This document shows, piece after piece, positions 25,611 to 35,208 of a stretch of 64,000 nucleotides of DNA (position 1 is its first letter; every line of letters starts with the position of its first letter). A program made the position numbers and the translations under genes. The notes under the pieces were generated by a model. That model was not told the DNA's origin, made no database searches, and saw only the letters and a program-made list of their open reading frames with translations. Source of the DNA: Leptospira sp. GIMC2001 (GTDB lineage Bacteria; Spirochaetota; Leptospiria; Leptospirales; Leptospiraceae); NCBI RefSeq assembly GCF_028462125.1, contig NZ_CP115468.1, positions 1,336,501 through 1,400,500 on the forward strand, in the 5' to 3' direction.

Positions 25611-25820
25611 TAACGAGGAGCGTTGCTTCCGTTCGGGAAAGCTGAGCCCAGCACCATTTAGTGACCTATGCGAACGTTTGAAATGGTGCTGGGCGTTAGC
25701 GTTGGCACGAGATTGCTGTGAACGAAGAGAGCAGGGCAATCGTAGTGACACCCGAATGGGTCTGAAGCTCCTCTTCATTCAAGGCAAAGGAGCGAAGACG
25801 TTTCCAGTAACGCGGAGTTA
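25611..25820 (-). repeat. attC 22 (family A with CCAGCACC hairpin)
   Basis: Family A outer arms with the CCAGCACCATTT hairpin in place of the usual short TCTCC/GGAGA stem. The right end GTTATCTGCCGTATTT pairs with GTTATCTGCCATATTT at the far end of cassette 22. Confidence 0.87.
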
Positions 25821-25921
25821 TCTGCCGTATTTTTTTTCAGTTTTATTAATTTCTCTTTTCTAATATAGCGCTTTAGCTTCTGACAATATGTAACAGCCTT
25901 AATGATAGCTTAAAAGAACAA

Positions 25922-26224
25922 TCACGCAGTTAATAGTTCTTTGTAATGCCTAATCTCTTTTAAATCTTTCCCAATTTTCTCGAAACCCTCTCGAATCTCA
26001 TATTCATCCTGAATTCCCATCCAAAACTCTACAGAATTTCCAAAAAACTTCGAAAAACGAATCGCTGTGTCAGCAGTTATTCCTCTTTTGAAGTTTATTA
26101 TTTCACTGATTCGAGTTGGACTCAATTTAGTCTCTTTGGCTAACCGATAAGCTGTAATATTTAACGGAACTAGAAATTCTTCATTTAGTATTTCGCCTGG
26201 ATGAACATTTGGTATCTTTCTCAT
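25922..26224 (-). CDS. higA: HigA-family antitoxin
   Basis: This 100-aa HigA has PNVHPGEILNEEFLVPLNIT, a helix-turn-helix in YRLAKETKLSPTRISEIINF and the conserved RFSKFFGNSVEFWMGIQ segment. It follows its toxin by 11 bases. It is related to, but clearly different from, the protein at 23807. Confidence 0.92.
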   Translation of the reverse strand: MRKIPNVHPGEILNEEFLVPLNITAYRLAKETKLSPTRISEIINFKRGITADTAIRFSKFFGNSVEFWMGIQDEYEIREGFEKIGKDLKEIRHYKELLTA

Positions 26225-26235
26225 ATTAAATTCTC

Positions 26236-26517
26236 CTAGTGATAGTCAACTATTTCAACTGACGTTGCATTTCCATTATTCCAATAAAAACAAATTCTCC
26301 ACTGATCATTTATCCTTATACTGTATTGACCTTTCCTGTTTCCTAATAAAATTTCCAAGTGATTTGAAGGTGGTATTTGCAAATCTTCAATGTTCTTTGA
26401 TCTAGCGATCATAACCAATTTTCTGTAAGCACTCTTTTGAATTTGAGTCGGCAATTTTTTCGAAAATTGTTGATTCCAAACTTTCTCGGTTTCTTTATCG
26501 TAAAAAGAAGTAATCAC
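26236..26517 (-). CDS. higB: HigB-family toxin (RelE superfamily)
   Basis: This 93-aa HigB has KLPTQIQKSAYRKLVMIARS, HLEILLGNRKGQYSIRINDQ and a final WRICFYWNNGNATSVEIVDY. It starts at GTG 26515-26517. The same domain order is seen in the toxin at 24128, so the two cassettes carry paralogous modules. It is a ribosome-dependent mRNase by family. Confidence 0.92.
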   Translation of the reverse strand: MITSFYDKETEKVWNQQFSKKLPTQIQKSAYRKLVMIARSKNIEDLQIPPSNHLEILLGNRKGQYSIRINDQWRICFYWNNGNATSVEIVDYH

Positions 26518-26522
26518 TCCTA

Positions 26523-26551
26523 ATAGTATCGTTAAGCAATATTATTGTCAA
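26523..26551 (-). promoter_or_regulatory. higBA promoter (cassette 22)
   Basis: Minus-strand TTGACA (26546-26551) and TACTAT (26523-26528) with a 17-base spacer, just upstream of the toxin start. A good match to the sigma-70 consensus. Confidence 0.6.
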
Positions 26552-26634
26552 TCAGTATTATTTCTTTTTTTATCAATTTCGTGAAAATTTGAAATTAGCT
26601 TCGTCAGTCTGGAATAGCTATAAAATATGGCAGA

Positions 26635-26807
26635 TAACGAGGAGCGTTACTGCCGTTCGGGATAGCTGAGTCTCGCAGAGACGTTAGCGTTGGCACGAGG
26701 TTGCTGGGAGCTTTAGCGACTAATGCAACCGCAGTGCCACGACAATTGCCCCAAGCCCTCTTCCATAACTTCAAAGGGCGCAGGGGGTTTCCGATTGAGC
26801 GGAGTTA
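26635..26807 (-). repeat. attC 23 (family A/E hybrid)
   Basis: Family A left part joined to the family E right end (CACGACAATTGCCCC ... GATTGAGCGGAGTTA), like attC 9. The right end GTTAAGCGAAGGCTCT pairs with the far end of cassette 23 (GTTAAGCGAAAGCTCT). Confidence 0.85.
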
Positions 26808-26825
26808 AGCGAAGGCTCTAACGGA

Positions 26826-27629
26826 CTACCTTTCAACCTTCCATTCTCCTTCCTGAGATATTACGACGAAAAAGGCAGCATCAGTATGCCTAAAACGTAA
26901 AGCTTTTCTAGCAGGTTCGTAATACATTAGAGATGCTCCAGGTTCCTCTGGCCAACCATTTACAACAGTACTGAAATTGCAATGACACCATTGCTCTGTA
27001 TCCATTAACATAAAAGGTTTATATCCCTTCGGATTCGAGAGAAGCACCCAGATACCTGGCACTATTCCCGCGCCGTTTAAGGATGGTCCAGTAAAAATGA
27101 AATCGTCAAAATCATCGTCATTCCAATCAACTATTGCAATGAACTCTCGAAACCCACCTACTTGTTCGAAATTGAACTCTTGATTAGAGATCTCTCCTCG
27201 ATAAATTGTTGGCCAAGAATCGACTTTAGTACTGTCTTCCCGCCTAAATCCATAGATCGTAAGGAATGGTTTCTTTTTATCAAATTTCAACTCTGGAGAA
27301 AAACTAGTAAAGTTGCCATTAGGTGTCCTTACCGATAACGGAATTAAAGGACCGGTTGTAGGTCCATGGATCAAACGATCTGAAACAATTGATAAATCTC
27401 TTGAGCGTATAAATCCTTTTCCTTCAATAAAAACCCAATCCCCAAGCTTATCCCCATAAAACGTAAAACCGCGTGGAGCAGGGTCTCCAAGCGTATCATG
27501 AGGTCTCGTCGTCAAAACTGCTTCATCGGATGTAATTACAAAATGCTGGGTTGGAACTTCTTGCGTAAATATATTGCAATGTACTAAGATTAACAGAGAA
27601 TAAATAAATATGTTTTCATTTTTTTTCAT
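26826..27629 (-). CDS. Secreted SH3-like protein of unknown function
   Basis: This 267-aa protein has a signal peptide (FIYSLLILVHCNIFTQ). An N-terminal SH3b-like stretch follows (DEAVLTTRPHDTLGDPAPRG, then DWVFIEGKGFIRSRDL). The C-terminal part has WNDDDFDDFIFTG, like a repeat that binds calcium in VCBS/FG-GAP proteins, and CHCNF. It is exported. Its role is unknown. It is the only gene of cassette 23. Confidence 0.6.
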   Translation of the reverse strand: MKKNENIFIYSLLILVHCNIFTQEVPTQHFVITSDEAVLTTRPHDTLGDPAPRGFTFYGDKLGDWVFIEGKGFIRSRDLSIVSDRLIHGPTTGPLIPLSVRTPNGNFTSFSPELKFDKKKPFLTIYGFRREDSTKVDSWPTIYRGEISNQEFNFEQVGGFREFIAIVDWNDDDFDDFIFTGPSLNGAGIVPGIWVLLSNPKGYKPFMLMDTEQWCHCNFSTVVNGWPEEPGASLMYYEPARKALRFRHTDAAFFVVISQEGEWKVER

Positions 27630-27651
27630 ATATGATTCAAGAGCTTTCGCT

Positions 27652-27827
27652 TAACGAGGAGCGTTGCTGCCGTTCGGGATAGCTGAGTGTCCGAAGGACA
27701 CATTAGCGTTGGCACGAGATTGCTGTGAACGAAGAGAGCAGGGCAATCGTAGTGACACCCGAATGGGTCTGAAGCTCCTTTTCATTAAGGGCAAAGGAGC
27801 GAGGACGTTTCCAGTAACGCGGAGTTA
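27652..27827 (-). repeat. attC 24 (family A)
   Basis: Family A site. The right end GTTAGGTGAAGGCGATT pairs with GTTAGGTGAAAGCGATT at the far end of cassette 24. Confidence 0.87.
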
Positions 27828-27856
27828 GGTGAAGGCGATTCTTGCTATTCTATTAC

Positions 27857-28657
27857 TTACTCGACCGTATCCCACATCAGAGACATTAAGTATTTATGTG
27901 AGTATTCTATTGGATCAGATATTTTTATTTTTGCTTTTTTCATACGATGTCCTAGGATTCCGGAAATCTCAAATGATTTGCAGTAACCGTTTACAAATAA
28001 TCCAGCAGCTTCATAATTGTAATATAAATCCACTGAATCATTTAAATAATCCTTCAACTTAATTTGACCTTCTAATTTGTTATTCCTATACTTTCCTGAA
28101 ACCAACATCCTATTTTCATAATATTCACCTGGAGTTCCAGTCCAGTCTTTTACCAATATTTCTTTTTTAAGATGAAATGAGCCATCCTTTAATTTAAATT
28201 TTTTTTCTTTAAAAGAAATCGAACCGCTAACAAATTTATAATAATCTTGACTTTCAGGCAAAAAATCAGTGTCAAGTATTTCTAATATCCCCCTTTCCGA
28301 TGCTTCTATAAATATAAATTTATTTCCTTTCCAATAACCAGAATTCCTTACTTGCTCTATATGATCTCCTAAGTATAAAGAATATATCCACCCTTTATAT
28401 TCAAACAAATCGGTTTGATCTAAATATCTACTTTGATACCAACAATATTTTTCTTCATTAAGGTTTGAAAAAATGCATTTTTTAAGATTTATAAATACAA
28501 TTTTATTTTTTGGAATTGAAACCAATATCTTCGAATTTACATCAGGATTTGATCTGAGATTTACGCCTGACTTGGCTAAAACATACCTTTCTTTTAATTC
28601 GTCAGAACCACAGCCTAGGATAATCAATATAAATTAAATTAAAATATAATGGTTCAT
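27857..28657 (-). pseudogene. SH3-domain lipoprotein with early stop codon
   Basis: The best start is ATG 28655-28657. It reads MNHYILI, a TAA at 28634-28636, then FILIILGCGS in the same frame, which completes a lipoprotein signal peptide with lipobox ILGC. The rest (256 codons from a TTG) is open and begins with an SH3b domain (LAKSGVNLRSNPDVNSKILV). A single TAA therefore separates the signal start from the body. Without it the product would be a lipoprotein. It may be inactive or start weakly at TTG 28627. Confidence 0.7.
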
Positions 28658-28678
28658 ATTACTGAAATCGCTTTCACC

Positions 28679-28875
28679 TAACGGTCCGACTATCCGACGT
28701 AGATCCTAGGTGAGTCCAGCACCATTTAGTGAGCTTTGCGAACGTTTAAAATGGTGCTGGACGTTACCGTTGGCACGTATTCTTGCCTTTGCAAGAATCG
28801 TGACTAGGATCTATGTGTCGAAGACCAAGCACTGGGTTCCTCAAGAACGCAGTGCGCTGCGGATTGTCGTTGTTA
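28679..28875 (-). repeat. attC 25 (family C with CCAGCACC hairpin)
   Basis: Family C site with the CCAGCACCATTT hairpin and an additional CACTGGGTTCC stem in the right half. The right end pairs with the far end of cassette 25 with a one-base shift. Confidence 0.85.
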
Positions 28876-28891
28876 GCAGTTCGGGCATATT

Positions 28892-30862
28892 TTATATTAT
28901 TGTTAGTCCACACTCTTTAAAATATTCAAAAGTCTTGTCGTAATAATCTTTTGGTCTTGTTGCGTCTGTGTTATCAACGTCTGGGACGAAGATAATCATT
29001 CCTTGCCTTGCTCGTGTCAACAAAACACGATACGAATTTAGCAGATAATTTTTAGCTGCGTCTTGATTAATGTTTTGCCATTTTGAACCTTTAAAACTCT
29101 GGAAATTCCATACGCTATTATCGTGATATAAATTGATGTCCCAAGCAACACAAGTAAAATCAATTTCTAAACCTTGAATGTCAAATTCCGTTGCAACTCC
29201 TTCTAAGTAATACGAAGAACGGACATCATCTTTTCCATTAAGAAACCAAATTGCAGGTTCAATTTCGTTTTTAACATCAATTCCGTCAGCTCGCAATCTT
29301 CGTCCGCCTGAACTTGCAACTACACCAATTCTTTCAGTCCCTTTTGCATTTTTCTTAAGCCAATTTTTCGCTGTGTTTAAGTTCCTCGTTAGAAAAATTG
29401 GATAATTGTTTTTGATTGAATTGAAAACATAATTTGCCTTTTCAGGTTCGTTTTCTAAAACGTGTTGAACAAATAATGCGATTTTCTCACTTCTAAACGA
29501 ACGTATAGAAACAGCCAAATGCAAATCTGTTTCTTTGTTTCCTTTTGATTGTAACCAATTCAAAAGGTCTTCATTATTTAAATCGGTTGACTTTTCACTT
29601 AGGATTTTGTCTGAGTAGTAAACGTTCCAATCAGTATATTTTTGTTTTAATGATTCAATCCATTCTGAAACGCCTGCTTCGCCTGTGTTTATTTCCTGTC
29701 CTCCACCAATTAAACAAACAATTGTGCACCAATCTTCGTGGCGATTCATCACACTAATCAAATATTCCGGTTCGGACATTTCAAAGTCGTCAATTCCCTT
29801 TTTGGCTTTCATAAACTTTGAAACTTGTTCTTTTTGCCAAGCCCTTTGGGCTTCGTCAAAAACTACAACTTTTTCTATCGGCGCTTTCTCTGTTTTTAAA
29901 TTGTCGTCCCGGAAATGATGAATGTTTTGAATAAATGCTTTTGCTTCTCTTTCTGCATCTGCCTTTTTTAGTTTTTCGCCATATACTTTTGCTGTTTGAA
30001 CGGAATCTCTTGTTAGCGCTTCTCTAAGCACATCTACTAAAGGTCCATTTCCTGAAAGAAAAACAGAATGCTCAGATTCGTCAGCTTTTAATCGTTCGTT
30101 TGCAATGTTTAAACCTGCAAGTGTTTTTCCAGCGCCCGGAACTCCAGTGAGAAAACAAACAGATTTTAGTTTTTTCGTCTTAGCATTTTCAATAATGTTA
30201 TTTATTGCCTTTGCAGTTCGAGAAAGGTTTATTGCTCCTGAATCACTTCTGGAAATTTCTTGTACATTATGTCCTTTGTACAGCGCTTGTGCTGCTTCAA
30301 TAATTGTTGGTGTCGGCTTGTATGTACTATTTTCCCAATCAGCAATATTTATCTGTTGTGTCACAGTTTGAGATGCTAAAAAGTTTTTTAGAGTGTGTTC
30401 AAAGTTGTCTGCGTTACACAAAACACAAGTGTCTAATTGTATTGCGCTTGGAATATCGTTTGCTGCATTGTTTGCTTTTGTTGCAACTAAAATTGGAATA
30501 ATTGTCTTGTCGTGGCTACCTTCGTGAAAGTTTAACAAATCAAGACAATAATCGATTGTTTGATATTGTGCATCTTTTGTGTAATGAGTGTCACCAACTT
30601 TAAACTCAATTACAAAAATGAAATTTTTTGAAATTAAAATATTGTCAACTCTTTTTCCCATTCGGGGAATGGAGAACTCAAAATAAATATTTCCGTCAAT
30701 GTCGTTAAGCCAAGATTTTAAAAACTCAACTTGCTTGATCCAAGCATTTTTTTGTTGGTCTTCAAGATCGTGTTGATGATTTTTTGCAAGCTGTCCGAAA
30801 ATGGAATTTATGTCTTCTGCTAAAAATTTGTCTACTGTATTTTGATAATAACTTCTCTTCAT
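28892..30862 (-). CDS. DUF2075-family helicase/ATPase with nuclease-like N-terminus
   Basis: This 656-aa protein has a Walker A motif GVPGAGKT near residue 240, Walker B KVVVFDEAQRAW, and helicase-like later motifs (IRSFRSEKIALF, NSYRVLLTRARQGMIIFVP). It belongs to the DUF2075 (Schlafen group 3-like) helicases. The N-terminal region has RVDNILI, then VIEFKVGD, the D...ExK pattern of PD-(D/E)XK nucleases. Such proteins appear in phage defence islands, but this one is uncharacterised. Its base composition looks less AT-rich than its neighbours, suggesting separate acquisition. Confidence 0.85.
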   Translation of the reverse strand: MKRSYYQNTVDKFLAEDINSIFGQLAKNHQHDLEDQQKNAWIKQVEFLKSWLNDIDGNIYFEFSIPRMGKRVDNILISKNFIFVIEFKVGDTHYTKDAQYQTIDYCLDLLNFHEGSHDKTIIPILVATKANNAANDIPSAIQLDTCVLCNADNFEHTLKNFLASQTVTQQINIADWENSTYKPTPTIIEAAQALYKGHNVQEISRSDSGAINLSRTAKAINNIIENAKTKKLKSVCFLTGVPGAGKTLAGLNIANERLKADESEHSVFLSGNGPLVDVLREALTRDSVQTAKVYGEKLKKADAEREAKAFIQNIHHFRDDNLKTEKAPIEKVVVFDEAQRAWQKEQVSKFMKAKKGIDDFEMSEPEYLISVMNRHEDWCTIVCLIGGGQEINTGEAGVSEWIESLKQKYTDWNVYYSDKILSEKSTDLNNEDLLNWLQSKGNKETDLHLAVSIRSFRSEKIALFVQHVLENEPEKANYVFNSIKNNYPIFLTRNLNTAKNWLKKNAKGTERIGVVASSGGRRLRADGIDVKNEIEPAIWFLNGKDDVRSSYYLEGVATEFDIQGLEIDFTCVAWDINLYHDNSVWNFQSFKGSKWQNINQDAAKNYLLNSYRVLLTRARQGMIIFVPDVDNTDATRPKDYYDKTFEYFKECGLTII

Positions 30863-30908
30863 TATTTAGTTGTCGTTTTGTTTAGGAGTGTCGCTTTTGC
30901 CTGACTGC

Positions 30909-31057
30909 TAACGAATGAGCTTGCCGACGTTCCTCGTAGCTGAGCCTCCAGAGGAGGCGTTAGCGTCGGCACATCTTATTGCTCTGCAAGAAGTGTGACG
31001 AAGAGGAATGTGTCGAAGACCGAGCCGGTATTCCGGAGATGCGGCAAGCGAAAGTTA
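30909..31057 (-). repeat. attC 26 (family B)
   Basis: Family B site. The right end GTTATACGAAGGAAGCGC pairs with GTTATACGAAAGAAGCGC at the far end of cassette 26. Confidence 0.87.
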
Positions 31058-31082
31058 TACGAAGGAAGCGCTTGATGAATAA

Positions 31083-31406
31083 TTATGCCTTCATTAATAA
31101 AATTTCTTTATCTTGATTTCTTTTCTTCTTGTTAATTACTTTTATTTCTATTTCCATGCCTAATGCATGGACGTAATCAACTAGGGTGGATAACTTGATA
31201 TCATCTCTACCTTCAATTCTTGATATACTAGTTTGGCTAAAACCTTCAATGTCAGTTTGTTTGATACCGGATTGCTTTCTAAGATCAGAAAGTTTCATAC
31301 TAAATAAAATTTTATTGGCTTTGTTTTTTGCTATTTCAATACTTTCAGAAGACATAGTTTTTTTAGCATTTTCAAAAAAATCAGAATACTTTCTTTTAGT
31401 TTTCAT
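31083..31406 (-). CDS. XRE-family antitoxin
   Basis: This 107-aa antitoxin has its helix-turn-helix at LRKQSGIKQTDIEGFSQTSI (about residues 40-59) and the ISRIEGRDDIKLSTLVDYVH continuation, like the C-terminal HTH of HigA/RelB2-type proteins. It overlaps the toxin gene by 4 bases. A related protein is at 38044. Confidence 0.88.
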   Translation of the reverse strand: MKTKRKYSDFFENAKKTMSSESIEIAKNKANKILFSMKLSDLRKQSGIKQTDIEGFSQTSISRIEGRDDIKLSTLVDYVHALGMEIEIKVINKKKRNQDKEILLMKA

Positions 31407-31744
31407 TGTAAATCCTCCAAATATTTATCAAAAAGTTTATCAGCGATTGGAATTAATTTTTCATAAAACCGTTTATCGCCTTTTTTATTTCCACCGATAA
31501 TTAAAATTGCTCTTCTTTCGGGATCAAATGCAAAGAAAATTCTGAACGGATTTCCTGAACTTTGAACTCTCAATTCTTTCATATTTTTATGACTACTATT
31601 TTTAACTGTATCGACCCTCGGTCTTCCTAAAGTAGGACCATGAACACTTAATACGCTAATATTGGCATAGATATCTTCTTTTACGGATTCACTTAAATCT
31701 GAAAACCATTTTTCAAATTCTTCAGTTTGTAAGATTTGCCACAC
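31403..31744 (-). CDS. RelE/HigB-like toxin (Gp49 family)
   Basis: This 113-aa toxin has FEKWFSDLSESVKEDIYANI, GPTLGRPRVDTVKNSSHKNM, KELRVQSSGNPFRIFFAFDP and the final GGNKKGDKRFYEKLIP. It starts at GTG 31742-31744. The GPxLGRPxVDT and KELRVQ blocks are typical of the Gp49-like RelE toxins. It shares these blocks with the toxin at 38345. Confidence 0.9.
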   Translation of the reverse strand: MWQILQTEEFEKWFSDLSESVKEDIYANISVLSVHGPTLGRPRVDTVKNSSHKNMKELRVQSSGNPFRIFFAFDPERRAILIIGGNKKGDKRFYEKLIPIADKLFDKYLEDLQ

Positions 31745-31751
31745 TAATTCA

Positions 31752-31779
31752 ATATGTCAATCATGACATATGTTGTCAA
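31752..31779 (-). promoter_or_regulatory. Toxin-antitoxin operator and promoter (cassette 26)
   Basis: Inverted repeat ATATGTCA (31752-31759) / TGACATAT (31764-31771), next to a minus-strand TTGACA (31774-31779). The antitoxin should bind here and block transcription. Confidence 0.58.
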
Positions 31780-31837
31780 GTGCATAAAAATAAATTTATT
31801 TATTTTTGAAAAAGCAAATGTTAGCGCTTCTTTCGTA

Positions 31838-31987
31838 TAACGAATGAGCTTGCCGACGTTCCTCGTAGCTGAGCCTCCAAAGGAGGCGTTAGCGTCGGCA
31901 CGTCTTCTTGCCTTTGCAAGAAGCGTGACGACGAGGAATGTGTCGAAGACCGAGCCGGTATTCCGGCGATGCGGCAAGCGAAAGTTA
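31838..31987 (-). repeat. attC 27 (family B)
   Basis: Family B site. The right end GTTATTCGCAGTAAATT pairs with GTTATTCACAATAAATT at the far end of cassette 27. Confidence 0.87.
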
Positions 31988-31998
31988 TTCGCAGTAAA

Positions 31999-33453
31999 TT
32001 AGTCATAATAGCCATTTGAAATATCATTTAGAAATTCAGCCAAATTTTTCCATTTCTCTATTGGAGCCAGCTCCTCATGACTAAATCTGAATATATAGTT
32101 ATATTCAGATGAATTTGGATTTAAATTAATAGAATAGAAATCACCGTTAATGCTTTTAGAGAAATGAAAAAGATAATTTGACGTATTACTGAATAGATCA
32201 TTATCTTTTAATGAATATTCGATTTCAACATTAAAATCTGGTAGTTCTTTATCTGATAATATTATTACTTCGGGATTTAATTCCGGTCCGTTGGAAATTT
32301 TTAATAATTCGATAATTGGAGAAGGAATGTTTAGGGCTATATTTTTCAATCCTTTTGGGTGATTTTCTCCTTTTTCTTTTAAATATTTTTTTATTTTTTT
32401 TAAAGATTCATCTAATTTAATAGTCAGAGTTGGTTTATTCTTCTTTTTATTTTTTTCATAACATTTATTTGAGTATTCTTTCAATTTATCAATTTCATAT
32501 TTAATAAAAAGTGGTGGTGGAAATTTTGCATTTATGTCTAAATTTATTGTTCCAATAGGTGGTAATTCTAAAATTTCTAAAAGTAAAAGATTTTCTTTTT
32601 TAATAAGTTTTTCACTTAGTAGAGCGGAAGCTACCTTTCTATTTATGAAAAGTGTTCTTCGTCTTTCATTGTTATGATTTAAGTTCCATCCATATGCAAA
32701 TTCGGTCTTAGGTAATTATTCTTTTAGATATCTTCTCATTGAAATAATGTAAAGTTCCGATTTTTCAAACAATTCAAAAAGGGATGAATAAATTTTATTT
32801 TGAAATTTGTATTTCTTCTTAATTTCACTATTGGAAAAAATATTAACTCCGACACGATAATCTGAACTAGTAACAAAATTAGATTTTGAATTCTGAAGAA
32901 AATTTGTGTCATACCAATCATGATCTAATCCTTTTCCTATTGGAATATCTGCTACTGGAATATACCACTCTTTAGCCTCATATTTTCCAATATCATTTAA
33001 CCAAAGAAAATCTATTCCTGAATATTCTTTATCGAGGATAAATTCTTTAAGTTTTTTTGAAAAGAATAGAGAATAATAAATTGAATCAACAAGATTTGTA
33101 TTTTCAGGAAATTTATATATTTTTCCTTCTGGATAAAGATTGTTAAAACTTGAGGCAGAAATAAAATCTGAAACCGAAATTGGGGAGACTAATTCATACC
33201 ATTCATCATCAGCATTGCCTAAATAAGTTTGACTAAGTGTGCAATAACCATAAAAATTAGCTTTCTTCTCTTTTACATACTTTTTTGCTGCTATATAAAA
33301 ATCATTAAATATTTCTGAATTAATATCTAACAAAGCCCAATTGGTGCTATAGTTTTTTAATCCTAGATCTAAGTAGAACTTTCGAGAAAATTCTAAACTA
33401 TCATCTGTATTTAAAAGTTTAAAGTTGAAGGATAAAATTTCTTTATATTTCAT
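31999..33453 (-). pseudogene. Large cassette gene split by one in-frame stop
   Basis: A 245-codon frame (33453-32716) ends MRRYLKE-TAA. The very next codons continue open in the same frame for another 238 codons to 31999, with no ATG or GTG near the break. The second part reads LPKTEFAYGWNLNHNNERRT and contains an SMI1/KNR4-like segment (IELLKISNG). It therefore looks like one protein of about 484 residues with a nonsense mutation at 32716-32718. The first part is not recognised. Both halves resemble immunity-type proteins, but no partner toxin is present. Confidence 0.65.
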
Positions 33454-33472
33454 AATTTCAATTTATTGTGAA

Positions 33473-33620
33473 TAACGGTCTGACTATCCGACGTAAATCC
33501 TAGCTGAGCCTCAAAGAGGCGGTAGCGTTGGCACGAATTCTTGCCTTGCAAGAATCGTGACTAGGCTTTATGTGTCGCATACCAAGCCTGTATTTCAGGC
33601 GCAGCGGATAGTTGGTGTTA
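33473..33620 (-). repeat. attC 28 (family C)
   Basis: Family C site with a short GCCTCAAAGAGGC stem where attC 19 has the long hairpin. The right end pairs with the far end of cassette 28. Confidence 0.86.
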
Positions 33621-34240
33621 TCTGTAGCCGCCATTTTCTCGGCAAGAATGCCGACTTTCTTCGACAGTATTTTTATCGCCTTTCTGTGTTTTAAATTCAA
33701 ATAAGAGCAAATTCAATCTGAAATGAAAAATTATGCCTTAAACTTCATATCCGTGACTGAATCTTTGATTTTTTCAATCTTGAAAACGCTGATTGGCGTT
33801 TGGAGATTAAGTATAACATATAGCTTATACATGATACGAAAATCAGAATAGTAAAACTTTGTTGGAAAATTAAACGTGAATTCTTTTCTATTTATTTATT
33901 TTTCAACAATCGTAAGGGAAAAAGCAATAACAAACTTATTTTGTTCACAGCTTTTATTTTCTTTATAAACTGAGAACCTAAATCAATCTGTTCAATTTCA
34001 AATTAGAGAAGACAATAATACTTTAATAATGAAAATCAAAACTGAAATCTGAATGAAGCTTCTTTGATCTTTTGTAAACTGAGAATAAACTAAAACAGCA
34101 ATTTCATCTGAACAAAACCTTTAATTCACATTCTTATTAGTTTTTACAATAATAAGCGGTTAAAACTCTCTTTCTTTGAATTAATTCTTTTAAATTTAAA
34201 AAAAGCGGACAGGACGTCCGCTCTTAAAGGCGGTTACAGA
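33621..34240. other. ORF-less cassette, family 1 (cassette 28)
   Basis: A near-identical second copy of the 620-base cassette at 23019-23638, differing at only a few bases in its left end. The head hairpin is at 34204-34210 / 34216-34222. The flanking attC sites belong to different families in the two copies, so the cassette moved as a unit. Confidence 0.65.
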
Positions 34241-34388
34241 TAACGGTCTGACTATCCGACGTAAATCCTAGCTGAGCCTCAAAGAGGCGGTAGCGTTGGC
34301 ACGAATTCTTGCTATGCAAGAATCGTGACTAGGATTTATGTGTCGTAGACCAAGCCTGTATTTCAGGCGCAGCGGATAGTTGGTGTTA
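34241..34388 (-). repeat. attC 29 (family C)
   Basis: Family C site, almost the same as attC 28. The right end GTTATCTGTAGCCGCC pairs with the far end of cassette 29. Confidence 0.86.
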
Positions 34389-35011
34389 TCTGTAGCCGCC
34401 ATCTTCTCGGCACGGATGCTGACGTTCTTAGACAATTTTCTTATCGCATTTAATTGCTTTCAATTCAAATAAGGGCAAATTGAATCTGAAGTGAAAAATT
34501 ATCTCTCGAACTTCACATCCGCCACTGAATCTTTCATTTTTTCAATCTTGAAAACGTTGATTGGCGTTTGGAGATTGCGTATAACAAATAGTTTATACGT
34601 AATGCGTAAATGAAAATAGAAAAGCAATGTAATAGAGTAATAGGTTCTTTCTTCTTTTTCTTAGAATTTTTAATACAATCTTAAAGAATTAATCTTTCAT
34701 TTACTTTTTGAGATATCAAATGTTTTTGACTTAATTATAAACTGAGAAACGAAATTACTAATAAAACTCTCAAATCAGCTTTGACTCTAATTTTAATAAA
34801 AAGAAGAGATTAATTCAGATCTGACTGAAGTGTTTTTGATCTTTTAAAAACATTCAGTGAACAAATTATATAATATCAATTGTGCTAGACTTATACTTCA
34901 CTTTTAAAGTAGCCATTAAAGCAATTTGGCGTTTTATACTCTTTTTCTTTAATTTAATGCTTTTAAAAATAAAAAGCGGACTCGATGTCCGCTCTTAGAG
35001 GCGGTTACAGA
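34389..35011. other. ORF-less cassette, family 1 (cassette 29)
   Basis: There is no gene. It shares ends and several internal blocks with cassettes 19 and 28 and is closest to the one at 55772-56389 in its left half (CATCTTCTCGGCACGGATGC). The head hairpin is at 34975-34981 / 34987-34993 with an A-run. Confidence 0.62.
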
Positions 35012-35185
35012 TAACGAGGAGCGTTACTGCCGTTCGGGATAGCCGAGTCTCCAAAGGAGACGTTGGCGTTGGCACGAGATTGCTAAAGCAAAGCGAAAAA
35101 GCAATCGTAGTGACACCCGAATGGGTCTGAAGCTCCGCTTCTTCAAGGTCAAAGGAGCGAGGACGTCTCCAGTAACGCGGAGTTA
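35012..35185 (-). repeat. attC 30 (family A)
   Basis: Family A site. The right end GTTATTCGCAGCACTTT pairs with GTTATTCGCAACACTTT at the far end of cassette 30. Confidence 0.87.
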
Positions 35186-35208
35186 TTCGCAGCACTTTTT
35201 TAAAATTC

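Noticed and set aside
29545..30501. Several + strand frames opposite the DUF2075 gene
   Set aside because: Antisense shadows of a long real gene with clear motifs.
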